DNA of 64,000 bases, taken from positions 248,001-312,000 of the forward strand of contig NZ_BAAAFC010000002.1 of NCBI RefSeq assembly GCF_039523335.1. Direction: 5' to 3'. This document shows positions 8,177 to 16,412 of this stretch, piece by piece (positions within the stretch are counted from its first letter, which is position 1; each line of letters starts with the position of its first letter). The position numbers were made by a program, and so were the translations under genes. The notes beneath the pieces were generated by a model, which made no database searches, had not been told where the DNA came from, and saw only the letters and a list, made by a program, of their open reading frames with translations. This DNA comes from Marinobacter szutsaonensis (lineage in GTDB: Bacteria; Pseudomonadota; Gammaproteobacteria; Pseudomonadales; Oleiphilaceae).

Positions 8177-9506
8177 GGCTGGGACTGCTTTCCTGTTGGT
8201 CCTGATGTGGCTGGGGTTGAGTCAGTTGTGCCAGAAGGTCTGTCACCGGCTGGTCAGACAAGCCGTGGACGGCCTGCTCCAGGCAATAGGCTGCCGGGCC
8301 GAGAAAAGGCCCTGCCAGTTCGTGAAATTTGGTGACCAGTTCGCTTCGGGGAATCGGATTGCCCGGTGTGCCTCTTGCCTCGAATCGGTCACTGACCAGT
8401 TCCCGGCCATCGCTCAGTCGGACCGTGACCGTGGCATACCTGTGTGCCGGGAAGCAGGCGGAGAACTCGGCAGATTCGTAAAGTCGGACCTTTCCGCTCA
8501 GCTGCAGGACCTCGGGATGCGCCAGATCATTGGTCACCGACTGCTGATTCACCGTGCCGCGGTGCAGAGCACAAGCTACCGCCCAGGGCAGGCTGTATTG
8601 GGCCTCTTCGGTACTATGAGGCCGGGACGTATGCAGTCGAATTGCCTGATGGAAGCTGGTGACTCGAATTTCCTCGACCCGATCCATGTCGGGCATTGAA
8701 GCTCGGAGCGACAGCAGTGCCTCTACTGCTGGTTGGGCCCAATAACACACCGGGTAACGTTTGAAATAAGTGTCCAGGAAATGCCAGCGGGTCCCAAGGT
8801 CCCGCCAGTGGTCGGCTTCCTCAAGCAACAACGCGGGGGCACCCGTAAAGCCGGCCCTGGCCAGCAGTGCGGCGGAAATCCCGGTCATGGCACCCCAGCC
8901 AGAGCCGTCCTTTAGCATGGTGGGGTGGTCTATGCAGCGCATCATCTGGCTGCGCGGACCGTAGAACTCGGCGGTGCCAAGTGCCTCGGCCAGTTGCTGT
9001 GCGGACAGCCCCATCACACGGGCCGCAACGGCGGCCACGCCCAGGCAGTTCCACGCACCGGAGGTATGGTAGTCGCAGGCTGAGCTGTGAAGGCTGATGC
9101 CGGCGCGGATGGCAATCTCGTAGCCGATGGCCAACTCCCCGAGAAACTGCCGTCCCGATAGGCTCCGGGTCTCGGGCAAAGAGAGCATCCCGGGCAGTAT
9201 GGCAACACCGGCATGACCTTTTGTCAGGACATGGCCGTCATGGGCATCCAGGGCGTCAATCAGCCAGCCGCCATACAGCGCCGCACCGGCGCTTGAGGCC
9301 TGACCTTCCGAGAACAGGAGTGGCTGCCTGCCGGGATACTGATTGCGTACAAACTCGAGGGCTGTCCGGGCCAGGGGCGTGCTGGTTGCACCTGCTGCCA
9401 CGCCCAGAAGGTCCAGCAGGCAGGTCCGCGCCAGTGTGTAGACTGGATCTGGCAGAGTTGTGGCGTCGAGCTCCAGGATCTTCTTCGGTAGCGAAAGGTC
9501 GGACAT
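8160..9506 (-). CDS. MmgE/PrpD family protein
   Basis: 448 residues from the ATG at 9506; a GTG at 9515 would add three. The sequence has the MmgE/PrpD look: an N-terminal helical segment with DLLGVAAGA, then ALDAHDGHVLTKGHAG and SACDYHTSGAWNCLG in the active-site region. Known members are 2-methylcitrate dehydratase (PrpD), cis-aconitate decarboxylase and related lyases acting on di- or tricarboxylates. The gene overlaps ydiJ downstream, suggesting both act on one hydroxy-acid route. The genomic setting has no prpB/prpC, so 2-methylcitrate dehydratase is unlikely. Substrate unknown. Confidence 0.8.
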   Translation of the reverse strand: MSDLSLPKKILELDATTLPDPVYTLARTCLLDLLGVAAGATSTPLARTALEFVRNQYPGRQPLLFSEGQASSAGAALYGGWLIDALDAHDGHVLTKGHAGVAILPGMLSLPETRSLSGRQFLGELAIGYEIAIRAGISLHSSACDYHTSGAWNCLGVAAVAARVMGLSAQQLAEALGTAEFYGPRSQMMRCIDHPTMLKDGSGWGAMTGISAALLARAGFTGAPALLLEEADHWRDLGTRWHFLDTYFKRYPVCYWAQPAVEALLSLRASMPDMDRVEEIRVTSFHQAIRLHTSRPHSTEEAQYSLPWAVACALHRGTVNQQSVTNDLAHPEVLQLSGKVRLYESAEFSACFPAHRYATVTVRLSDGRELVSDRFEARGTPGNPIPRSELVTKFHELAGPFLGPAAYCLEQAVHGLSDQPVTDLLAQLTQPQPHQDQQESSPSHATST

Positions 9507-9606
9507 AGTAGGCACTCGGTATTATTGTGCCTACATCATTGGGATTAAGGGGCTGGCCGGCTGCGAATAAACCGACATTGGCTGTCATAAAGACGACAAC
9601 TTCTCG

Positions 9607-10569
9607 TTAGCCTTGGGTCCGTTTTTGCCTCTGTTCCCGGGGTGTCAGCCCGAAGCCCTTGGTGTAGCAACGGGTAAAATAGGACGTGGAGTTGAAGCCG
9701 CAGGCCGTTGCGATCTGGGTAATGCTCATGGTGGACTGCAGTAGCAGGTGCCTTGCCCGTTCCAGTCGAAGCTCCATGTAGAAGGCGTTGGGTGTGGTTC
9801 TCAGGTGGGTGCGGAAAAGCCTCTCCATCTGACGGATGGATAATCCCACCTTCTCGCCGATATCGCTACAGCTCAGGACATCTTCCGTGTGGTTCTGCAT
9901 CAACTGGATGACCTTGAGCAGGCGGGGATGATTGGTGTTATGCCGGAACTGAAGTTCCATCCGCTGCTTTTCATTGGCCGGTCGGATCTGGGGATGGATG
10001 AACTGCTCGGCGCATCCCATTGCCAGATCCGCCCCGTGCTCCAGGGCGATCTTGTGGCACATCATATCGAGACTAGCCAGCCCGCCTGAGCAGGTCATTA
10101 TATTGCCGTCAATCTCATACAGCTCCCCGGTCATGTTGAGTTCGGGAAATTCCTCCTCGAAGCTCTCCTTGTTTTCCCAATGAATGGTGCATCGGTGATT
10201 GGACAGCAGCCGGGCGCGGGCCAGCAGGAGAGAACCGGTGGAAGTGGCACCCAGCGCCACCCCACGGCGAGAGAGCTGACGCAGCCACTCAAACAGTTTT
10301 TTGTCCCGTATAAGGGTGGTGCCGATACCTGCCACCACAATCATCAGGTCAATATCACCGGTTTCATCAAACCGCCGGTCTGGACTGATTGGCAAGCCGT
10401 TGCTGGCAGCCACGGGCTGGTTGTCCTGGGAAAAGATATGCCATTCGTACAGCGGCTGCTCGCTCAGGCGGTTGGCCGCGCGTAGGGGTTCCAGTGCCGC
10501 GACGAACGAAAGCATGGAGAACTGTGGAATGGCGAGAAAGCCAATTTTCCGGGTTTCCGGTTCTGTCAT
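9607..10569 (-). CDS. GlxA-type AraC-family transcriptional regulator
   Basis: 320 residues. The N-terminal half (about 8-180) is a DJ-1/PfpI-like class-I glutamine-amidotransferase fold used as a ligand-sensing domain. The C-terminal part (about 215-315) is an AraC-type double helix-turn-helix, with LSIRQMERLFRTH and ACGFNSTSYFTRCY. GlxA-type regulators such as GbdR and CdhR of Pseudomonas respond to betaine or carnitine breakdown products. It sits divergently (77-nt gap plus leader) from the hydrolase/amidohydrolase pair and near a betaine-type transporter, so it is the natural candidate activator of this cluster. Confidence 0.85.
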   Translation of the reverse strand: MTEPETRKIGFLAIPQFSMLSFVAALEPLRAANRLSEQPLYEWHIFSQDNQPVAASNGLPISPDRRFDETGDIDLMIVVAGIGTTLIRDKKLFEWLRQLSRRGVALGATSTGSLLLARARLLSNHRCTIHWENKESFEEEFPELNMTGELYEIDGNIMTCSGGLASLDMMCHKIALEHGADLAMGCAEQFIHPQIRPANEKQRMELQFRHNTNHPRLLKVIQLMQNHTEDVLSCSDIGEKVGLSIRQMERLFRTHLRTTPNAFYMELRLERARHLLLQSTMSITQIATACGFNSTSYFTRCYTKGFGLTPREQRQKRTQG

Positions 10570-10697
10570 TGGGCTACCTGAACGGAATGTCGCTTTTTTA
10601 GTGCATGATGGCGTTTTATTAAATTTTTGTCGATCCGGATTTTCTGATGATGGGACCCGTAGTCGTTAACAACAACGCCCATTGGCAGGAACCCGAC

Positions 10698-11588
10698 ATG
10701 ATCGAACAAAAAGTGAAATTCCAGAGCGACAAGCTCACCCTCGACGGCGCCTTCTTCAAGAATGAGGAGCACGACGACCCGCGTCTGCCGATCGTCATTG
10801 TTTGCTCCGGCTTCACCGGACAGAAAAACATCCACCCCGAGCGTTATGCCCGTTTCCTGACCCAAAAGGGCTTCACCGTATTTGGCTTCGACTACCGTGG
10901 CTTTGGCGAGTCTGAGGGTGAGCGTGAGCATGTCCTCATCGAAGAACAGGTTCGTGATATCGCCAATGCGGTGGCTGTGGTTGCCGAGCGCGCCAAAGAA
11001 GAGAAACGCAAAGTCGTTCTGGCGGGCTGGGGCATGGGCGGTGGTCTGGTGCTGGACGCCTTCCGCGTCTGTGAGGACCAGGTTGACGGTCTGATCGCCA
11101 TGAACGGTTTCTACGACGCTGTGCGTGTTCAAAAAGCTCTGCGCGGTGAGCATGGCTGGAAGCAGTTCCGCGCCTTCATGGCCAACGAGCGTCTGCGTCT
11201 GGCCAAGGGCGGAGAGCCCCAGGGTATCGACCCGTTCGAGATTTATCCGCTGGATCCGGTCAGCCGCGAATACGTTTACACCGAGCTGGTCAAGGCACCC
11301 GGTTATGGCGTGACTTCCACATTCGATTTTGCGGATTCGCTGATCAGCTTCTGCCCGGAAGCGCACCTCGATGACCGGTTCGCGCAGATTCCGTTGCTGA
11401 TCGCCCATGGCGCAGAGAACGACCTGCATCCGGTCACCGAAGCACGTTCCCTCTACGCCCGTTACCCGGGCCCGAAGGAGCTGTTCCTGCTCGAGGGCGG
11501 CGGCCACACTGAATGGATGCTGGACGAGAACCCCAAGTTCCAGGCCTTTGCCGGCAAGATTGCCGATTGGATCACCTCCACCTTCTGA
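10698..11588 (+). CDS. Alpha/beta-hydrolase-fold protein lacking the nucleophile Ser
   Basis: 296 residues from the ATG at 10698, with AGGA 7 nt upstream; an ATG at 10647 would add 17 residues. The fold is plain: VIVCSGFTGQKN oxyanion-loop region, FGFDYRGFGESEG, late-strand Asp in AHGAENDLHP and His in GGGHTEWM. The nucleophile elbow reads AGWGMGGG, so the Ser of G-x-S-x-G is Gly. Either the enzyme uses another mechanism, as some fold members such as lyases and dioxygenases do, or it is non-catalytic. It is followed by the amidohydrolase 52 nt later and is divergent from the GlxA-type regulator. Confidence 0.8.
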   Translation: MIEQKVKFQSDKLTLDGAFFKNEEHDDPRLPIVIVCSGFTGQKNIHPERYARFLTQKGFTVFGFDYRGFGESEGEREHVLIEEQVRDIANAVAVVAERAKEEKRKVVLAGWGMGGGLVLDAFRVCEDQVDGLIAMNGFYDAVRVQKALRGEHGWKQFRAFMANERLRLAKGGEPQGIDPFEIYPLDPVSREYVYTELVKAPGYGVTSTFDFADSLISFCPEAHLDDRFAQIPLLIAHGAENDLHPVTEARSLYARYPGPKELFLLEGGGHTEWMLDENPKFQAFAGKIADWITSTF

Positions 11589-11598
11589 TAGCTCTGCT

Positions 11599-11622
11599 GC
11601 GGCGGCCCCTGGCCGCCGCTTT
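11599..11622 (+). terminator. Hairpin between hydrolase and amidohydrolase genes
   Basis: GCGGCGGCC at 11599-11607 pairs perfectly with GGCCGCCGC at 11611-11619 around CCT, followed by only three T. It starts 10 nt after the hydrolase stop. With such a short T-run it is more likely a partial terminator or 3'-end stabiliser inside the two-gene unit. Confidence 0.45.
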
Positions 11623-11640
11623 ACCTTTGAGTGACCGATT

Positions 11641-12528
11641 ATGAGTTCCGAGATTCCCTTCTGCGAGGCGGCCCGCAAGGTGTTGCGCCGGCCGGACGTG
11701 GCGGTTCCGGCAAAGAGTTGCGATACCCATGCCCATGTCTTTGCTCGTCACGAGGACTACCCCTTTACCCCCAATCGCACCTACACCCCGCCAGAAGCCT
11801 CCCTGGAGCAGTATCTTGAGCTGCACCGGATGCTGGGTATCGAGCGCGGGGTTCTGGTACAGCCCAGTGTCTATGGCGCGGATAACTCTCTGCATCTCCA
11901 TGCCCTCCGGCAACTTCGGGAGCGGGGATATGATTATCGGGGTGTCTGTGTTGTGGCCCCGGATATCTCGATGACCGAATTGCAGGAACTCCATGAGGCC
12001 GGCTTCCGGGGGGTGCGGATGAACCTGCTGTTCCGTGGTGGCCTGCAATGGAATGACGTTCTGGGGCTGGCGGACCGGATTGCAGCCCTGGGCTGGCATT
12101 TACAATTCCTGATTAATGTTTCGGACTGTGGCGACATTATGGATCGCGTTGCGGATCTGCCTGTTCCGGTCGTGTTTGACCATATGGGACATATGCCCGC
12201 AGCCCTGGGGGCCGACGAGCCCGGCTTCCGCAAGCTGCTCGAGCTACTGTCTGACAACAAGGCCTGGGTGAAGCTCTCCGGCAGCTACCGGGTCACCCTG
12301 CAGGGCGAGTACCCCTATCCGGACGTTGCGGCAATTGCCCGCGCCCTCGTGGTCGCCAATGCCGACCGTTGCGTATGGGGATCCGACTGGCCCCATCCAC
12401 ATTTCCCGGGGCTGATGCCGGATGATACGGACCTGCTGGAAGATCTAGCCGCCTGGGTGCCTGACGCGGAGATCCGGGAAAGAATCCTGGTGTCCAATCC
12501 CGCCCGCTTGTATGGATTTGATGACTGA
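11641..12528 (+). CDS. Amidohydrolase-2 family (LigI-like) hydrolase
   Basis: 295 residues. It has the metal-site motif CDTHAHVF (H30, H32), a mid-barrel HMGH motif after VVFD, and WGSDWPHPHFPG near residue 246, whose Asp is the general base. This pattern matches the amidohydrolase-2 (PF04909) group that includes 2-pyrone-4,6-dicarboxylate lactonase (LigI) and 4-sulfomuconolactone hydrolase. These enzymes hydrolyse lactones or cleave related C-C/C-O bonds in the cytoplasm. It is probably co-transcribed with the hydrolase-fold gene. A strong terminator follows. Substrate is not evident. Confidence 0.8.
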   Translation: MSSEIPFCEAARKVLRRPDVAVPAKSCDTHAHVFARHEDYPFTPNRTYTPPEASLEQYLELHRMLGIERGVLVQPSVYGADNSLHLHALRQLRERGYDYRGVCVVAPDISMTELQELHEAGFRGVRMNLLFRGGLQWNDVLGLADRIAALGWHLQFLINVSDCGDIMDRVADLPVPVVFDHMGHMPAALGADEPGFRKLLELLSDNKAWVKLSGSYRVTLQGEYPYPDVAAIARALVVANADRCVWGSDWPHPHFPGLMPDDTDLLEDLAAWVPDAEIRERILVSNPARLYGFDD

Positions 12529-12550
12529 AGCGTTGACGAAGATGTTTTTC

Positions 12551-12574
12551 GGGCGGCCGTGGCCGCCCTTTTTT
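12551..12574 (+). terminator. Intrinsic terminator after the amidohydrolase
   Basis: GGGCGGC and GCCGCCC (12551-12568) form a GC-rich hairpin directly followed by six T (12569-12574). It lies 22 nt after the amidohydrolase stop and 12 nt before the convergent nitrilase-family gene ends. The T-tract orientation terminates the plus strand only. Confidence 0.85.
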
Positions 12575-12585
12575 ATGCTTTGAAC

Positions 12586-13422
12586 TCAGTACTGATCGTC
12601 GAGCAGACGTCGGATCAGGCGGGTATTGGAATCCCTTACAGTCGGCATCTCCAGGCGGGCGCGGTCGATGGACTCCTGGTTCAGCTCTGCCTGGATAATG
12701 CATTCGCGGTCGTCTGCAGCGGCCAGAATCTCGCCTTTCGGACCGAGGATGCAGCTCCCGCCCCAGAACCAGAGGTCTTTCTCGTGACCATAGCGGTTGG
12801 CCATCACCACGGGCGTACCGTAGATCATGGCGTAAAAGCTGATATTGGTCTTCCAGTTGTCCTCGTTGGAGAAGTTCTCACTGACAACGCCGGAGGCGGA
12901 ATTGATGGGTGCCAGCATCAGCTCGGGTTGCTTGAGGAAAGCGCAGTGGGTGAGGGCCGGGTTCCAAAGGTCCGCGCAGATCAGGCAGGTGGATTCCCAG
13001 CGCTCCCGGATTGCCACGTTGCCGATCTGACTGCCGGAATGGAACCACTTGCCTTCTTCCAGGCCGCCATAGGTGGGCAGATTGATCTTGCGATGAACGT
13101 GGATTACCTCACCGTCACGCAGGTACGCCATGGCGTTGTATAGTTCGCCTGCCCGTGCCCGTTCCACAAAACCGACCACAAGCGTGATGCCCTGTGCCTG
13201 CCTGGCAAGACTGAGCAAGGCGGGATCGTCCCGGCGCATTGCAACGGAGGGAGCATCGCGACCGACCTGGTATCCGGTCAGCGACAGCTCGGGAAACAGC
13301 AGCAGTTCCGCGCCACTCTGACGGGCCTGCTCAGCATATTCACGGTGCCGTTCAAGGTTGGTTTCAACATCCAGCAACTGGCTGTTGATCTGTGCGACGG
13401 CCACATTGAGGTTGGTAATCAT
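12586..13422 (-). CDS. Nitrilase-superfamily carbon-nitrogen hydrolase
   Basis: 278 residues from the ATG at 13422, which has GAGAAG upstream; a longer frame from 13476 has no better site. The Glu-Lys-Cys triad of the superfamily is intact: E45 in LLFPELSLTGY, K112 in HRKINLPTYG and C149 in CLICADLWNP. It should hydrolyse a linear amide, carbamoyl or nitrile group in the cytoplasm. It lies just downstream of the betaine-type ABC importer on the same strand, separated by a terminator hairpin, and faces the amidohydrolase gene. This suggests a role in nitrogen release from the imported compound (inference). Confidence 0.85.
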   Translation of the reverse strand: MITNLNVAVAQINSQLLDVETNLERHREYAEQARQSGAELLLFPELSLTGYQVGRDAPSVAMRRDDPALLSLARQAQGITLVVGFVERARAGELYNAMAYLRDGEVIHVHRKINLPTYGGLEEGKWFHSGSQIGNVAIRERWESTCLICADLWNPALTHCAFLKQPELMLAPINSASGVVSENFSNEDNWKTNISFYAMIYGTPVVMANRYGHEKDLWFWGGSCILGPKGEILAAADDRECIIQAELNQESIDRARLEMPTVRDSNTRLIRRLLDDQY

Positions 13423-13462
13423 GTCGGCTTCTCGGTAATTGACAGACGGGGTTGAAACGCCA

Positions 13463-13498
13463 AAAGCCCTGTGCACCGTAAGGGATGCGCAGGGCTTT
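13463..13498 (-). terminator. Terminator between ABC importer and nitrilase-family gene
   Basis: AAAGCCCTGTGC at 13463-13474 pairs with GCGCAGGGCTTT at 13487-13498 (12 bp, one G-U) around a 12-nt loop. On the minus strand the hairpin ends in a short T-run (CTTTTGG). It begins 13 nt after the stop of the substrate-binding protein gene, so it should limit readthrough into the nitrilase-family gene. Confidence 0.7.
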
Positions 13499-13510
13499 GT
13501 GTGACTCGGA

Positions 13511-14401
13511 TCAGATCAGGTCGTTCTGCTCGAGGAAATTGCGGGCAACCTTCTCGATTTCCTCTTTTTCGACATCCACCTGCGCGTTCAGACGAGACAT
13601 TACCTCGTTATCCAGCAAGCCGGAAAGCTTGTTGAGCTGATCGTCCAGTTCCGGGTTCTGGTCCAGAACTTCCTGGCGCACCACCGGAGTGATCGCGTAG
13701 TCCGGGAAGAAATTCTGGTCGTCCTTGAGCAATACGAAATCAAATGCCGGGATCCGTCCGTCAGTGGCGAACACCAGCGCCAGGTCCACTTCACCCTCTT
13801 TCAGTGCAGTATAGGTCAGACCGGAGTCCATACGCTTGATCTGGTCGCGCGGCAGTTTGAAGTCGTAGGCCTTGGCGAACGGGCGGAAGCCGTCTTCACG
13901 GGCATACCATTCGGCGTTGCTGGCAAGGACCAGTTCCTCGCCATCGTTGATGGCGGCAGCCATATCGCTCAGGGTCTTGATGCCCATGGCGCTAGCTTCC
14001 TCGGCCTGCATTGCCAGGGCGTAGGTGTTGTTGGCGTCAGAGGGATTCAGCCAGACCAGGCCTTTTGCCATGTCCAGCTCGCGCACTTTCTCATAACCTT
14101 CCTGGCGACCGAGCTTTTCCTTGACGTCGTTGTAAACAATCAGGCCGGTGCCGGTGTACTCCCAGTACACGTCCACCTGGCCATTTTCCTGAGCGGATCG
14201 CAGAACGGCACTGCCCATGCCGGCCCGGGTATCTACGTCGTAGCCCTTGGCACGCAGGTACTGGGCTGTCATGGAGGTCAGCAGTTGCTGCTCGGTGAAG
14301 TTCTTGCCACCGACAACGATGGTTTCGGCAGCTGCGACGCCACCGAAGGTCATGGAAATGGCGAGGGTCGCTACGGATGCCAGTTTCTTGAGGGTTTTCA
14401 T
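13511..14401 (-). CDS. Glycine betaine/choline-type ABC substrate-binding protein
   Basis: 296 residues with a Sec signal peptide (basic MKTLKK, hydrophobic stretch, cleavage near GVAAAE at about 25). The mature protein has VGGKNFTEQQLL, YWEYTGTG and LAMQAEEA, typical of the OpuAC-type QAT family (OpuCC, ProX of archaea, OsmF/YehZ), which binds quaternary ammonium compounds in an aromatic cage. It is the last gene of a four-gene importer operon: permease, ATPase, permease, binding protein. The ligand is probably a betaine or choline derivative. The catabolic neighbours suggest nutrient uptake rather than only osmoprotection. Confidence 0.85.
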   Translation of the reverse strand: MKTLKKLASVATLAISMTFGGVAAAETIVVGGKNFTEQQLLTSMTAQYLRAKGYDVDTRAGMGSAVLRSAQENGQVDVYWEYTGTGLIVYNDVKEKLGRQEGYEKVRELDMAKGLVWLNPSDANNTYALAMQAEEASAMGIKTLSDMAAAINDGEELVLASNAEWYAREDGFRPFAKAYDFKLPRDQIKRMDSGLTYTALKEGEVDLALVFATDGRIPAFDFVLLKDDQNFFPDYAITPVVRQEVLDQNPELDDQLNKLSGLLDNEVMSRLNAQVDVEKEEIEKVARNFLEQNDLI

Positions 14402-14487
14402 GTTTCAGTGCTCCAGGTGACTTCTTGTTTTGTGGCCCCCCTGTATGGAGTGGCCGGTTTTCACAGCCCGGGCCGCCTTATGCGACC

Positions 14488-15219
14488 TCAGGCGCGGGAT
14501 GGGTTAACGCCCCGGGGAACCATCAGGAACGCGCAGGCGGCTACCAGAATGTCTACGGTTATGGCCAGAAGGGCTGTCATGAGGGCTCCGGCCAGCATCA
14601 TTTCGGTATCGAAGAGATCGATGCCGGTGAAAATCAGCTCGCCCAAGCCGCCACCGCCGATCAGGAAAGCCAGTGGCACGGTTCCCACGTTGATGGCCAG
14701 TGCCGTCCGTATGCCTGCGAAAATGACGTACGCGGCGTTCGGGATTTCGACACGCAACAACATCTGTCCCGGAGACATTCCGATGCCAGATGCCGACTCC
14801 TTCAGGTGCGCAGGAACCCCCAGTAACCCCGTGTAGGTATTGCGCACGATCGGCAGCAGGGAGGCGATGAACAGGCCGAATACCGAGGGTATAAAGCCGA
14901 TGCCCAGGAGACTCATGGATAACGCCAGGATCGCCAGAGTCGGGATTGTGGTGCCTACGTTCAGCCCTTGCATGGCCCATTCGGAGACCTTGATAAAGCG
15001 GGGCCTGCTCAGGATGACCCCGAGCGGGACACCCACGGCAATCGCCAGCGTCCCGGAAATCGCAGTCAGCTGGATATGCTGCTTGGTCAGGTAAACGATG
15101 TCTTCCCAGTAGAACAGCATGCCGTCAATCAGGCCCGAACGCTGGAGGTAGACCCCCATCAGGAGGACGGCAATCAGTGCCGGCAACTGGAAGAAACGGG
15201 ACTGCTTGAGCTTTTTCAT
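14488..15219 (-). CDS. Betaine-type ABC importer permease (second)
   Basis: 243 residues, several transmembrane helices, with the binding-protein-dependent permease EAA loop around GIGMSPGQMLLRVEIPNA. It matches OpuCB/YehY-type permeases. The start ATG overlaps the ATPase stop by 4 nt (ATGA), a mark of translational coupling. A second permease is encoded at the head of the operon, so the transporter is probably a heterodimer, as in OpuC and YehWXYZ. Confidence 0.85.
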   Translation of the reverse strand: MKKLKQSRFFQLPALIAVLLMGVYLQRSGLIDGMLFYWEDIVYLTKQHIQLTAISGTLAIAVGVPLGVILSRPRFIKVSEWAMQGLNVGTTIPTLAILALSMSLLGIGFIPSVFGLFIASLLPIVRNTYTGLLGVPAHLKESASGIGMSPGQMLLRVEIPNAAYVIFAGIRTALAINVGTVPLAFLIGGGGLGELIFTGIDLFDTEMMLAGALMTALLAITVDILVAACAFLMVPRGVNPSRA

Positions 15220-16379
15220 GTTGCCACCCTGATGCGGCGAACGTTCTGGTCATCACTGCGGGATGACTTGTAGGTCGCGCCCAGATAATGGGTGATGCCG
15301 CGCTGGGTCACCACGCCCATAAGCTTGCCCTGTTCGGACACGCAGGGGAGCCAGGTGGCGTCATGGGTAAACATCTTGGAGGCCACGGTTCGCAGATCAT
15401 CCTCGGGGCGGACCACGGTACGCAGGTTGTAGCTGTGCTGTCCGCATTTGCCTTTGGCAGTGGTGGCCACGCTGCGGGAGACATAGCCCACGGGTCGGTC
15501 ATTGCCGTCGACGACAATGATGGCCCTTTCGTACCCGGCGTCGTCCATCCGTTGCAGAGCGATGGCCAGCGAATCCTCGGCAGTGACCACACTGGATTCT
15601 GTCTCCATCACCTCGGAGACAGTCACCAGCTGAAGGCGTTTCAGAGCCCGATCTCTTCCGACAAAGCCTTTGACGAAGTCGTTGGTTGGATGGGAGAGCA
15701 GATCGTCAGGGGTGTCGTACTGAATCAGCTTGCCGTCCTTGAAGATGGCAATCCGGTCCGCCATCTTGACCGCCTCATCGATGTCGTGACTGACGAACAT
15801 GATGGTTTTCTTCAGCTCCCGGTGCAGTTTCAGAAACTCGTCCTGGATCACTTCCCGGTTGATAGGATCGATCGCACCGAAGGGCTCATCCATCAGCATG
15901 ACGGGGGGATCCGCAGCCAGGGCGCGGATGACACCGACCCGTTGCTGCTGGCCGCCGGAAAGCTCATTCGGATACCGCTTGAGGAAAATGGCGGGGTCCA
16001 GAGCGACCATTTCCAGCAGTTCCGAAGCGCGCTTGAGGTAGCGGCTTTTCTCCCAGCCGATCAGCTTCGGCACGATCGAAATGTTTTCCTCGATGGTCAT
16101 GTTCGGGAACAGACCAATCTGCTGGATGACGTAACCGATGTTCCGGCGAAGGGAGACGGTATCCTGGTCGGTGGTGTCCTGACCGTTAATCAGGACGCGA
16201 CCGGAGGTCGGGGTGATGATCCGGTTCACCATTTTCAGGGTGGTTGTCTTGCCGCACCCGGAAGGTCCCAGCAGAACGCAGATTTCACCCTGCGGCACCT
16301 CCATGTTGATATGGTCGGCGGCAGTCACTACGCCGCGGTCGGTATCAAAAATCTTGGTCAGGTTGTCGAGTGTAATCAT
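15216..16379 (-). CDS. Betaine-type ABC importer ATPase with CBS domains
   Basis: 387 residues. Nucleotide-binding domain motifs: Walker A GPSGCGKTT (38-46), signature LSGGQQQR (about 139), Walker B LMDEPFGAID (about 163) and the switch His in FVSHDIDE. The C-terminal third (about 255-375) holds a tandem CBS pair, as in OpuA/OpuC/ProV-type ATPases, where CBS domains sense ionic strength or c-di-AMP. It is coupled to the downstream permease by a 4-nt overlap and lies 33 nt after the first permease gene. Confidence 0.9.
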   Translation of the reverse strand: MITLDNLTKIFDTDRGVVTAADHINMEVPQGEICVLLGPSGCGKTTTLKMVNRIITPTSGRVLINGQDTTDQDTVSLRRNIGYVIQQIGLFPNMTIEENISIVPKLIGWEKSRYLKRASELLEMVALDPAIFLKRYPNELSGGQQQRVGVIRALAADPPVMLMDEPFGAIDPINREVIQDEFLKLHRELKKTIMFVSHDIDEAVKMADRIAIFKDGKLIQYDTPDDLLSHPTNDFVKGFVGRDRALKRLQLVTVSEVMETESSVVTAEDSLAIALQRMDDAGYERAIIVVDGNDRPVGYVSRSVATTAKGKCGQHSYNLRTVVRPEDDLRTVASKMFTHDATWLPCVSEQGKLMGVVTQRGITHYLGATYKSSRSDDQNVRRIRVAT

Positions 16380-16412
16380 GTTCCGTATCCCGGTTGTTGT
16401 TATCTCGAGGAA

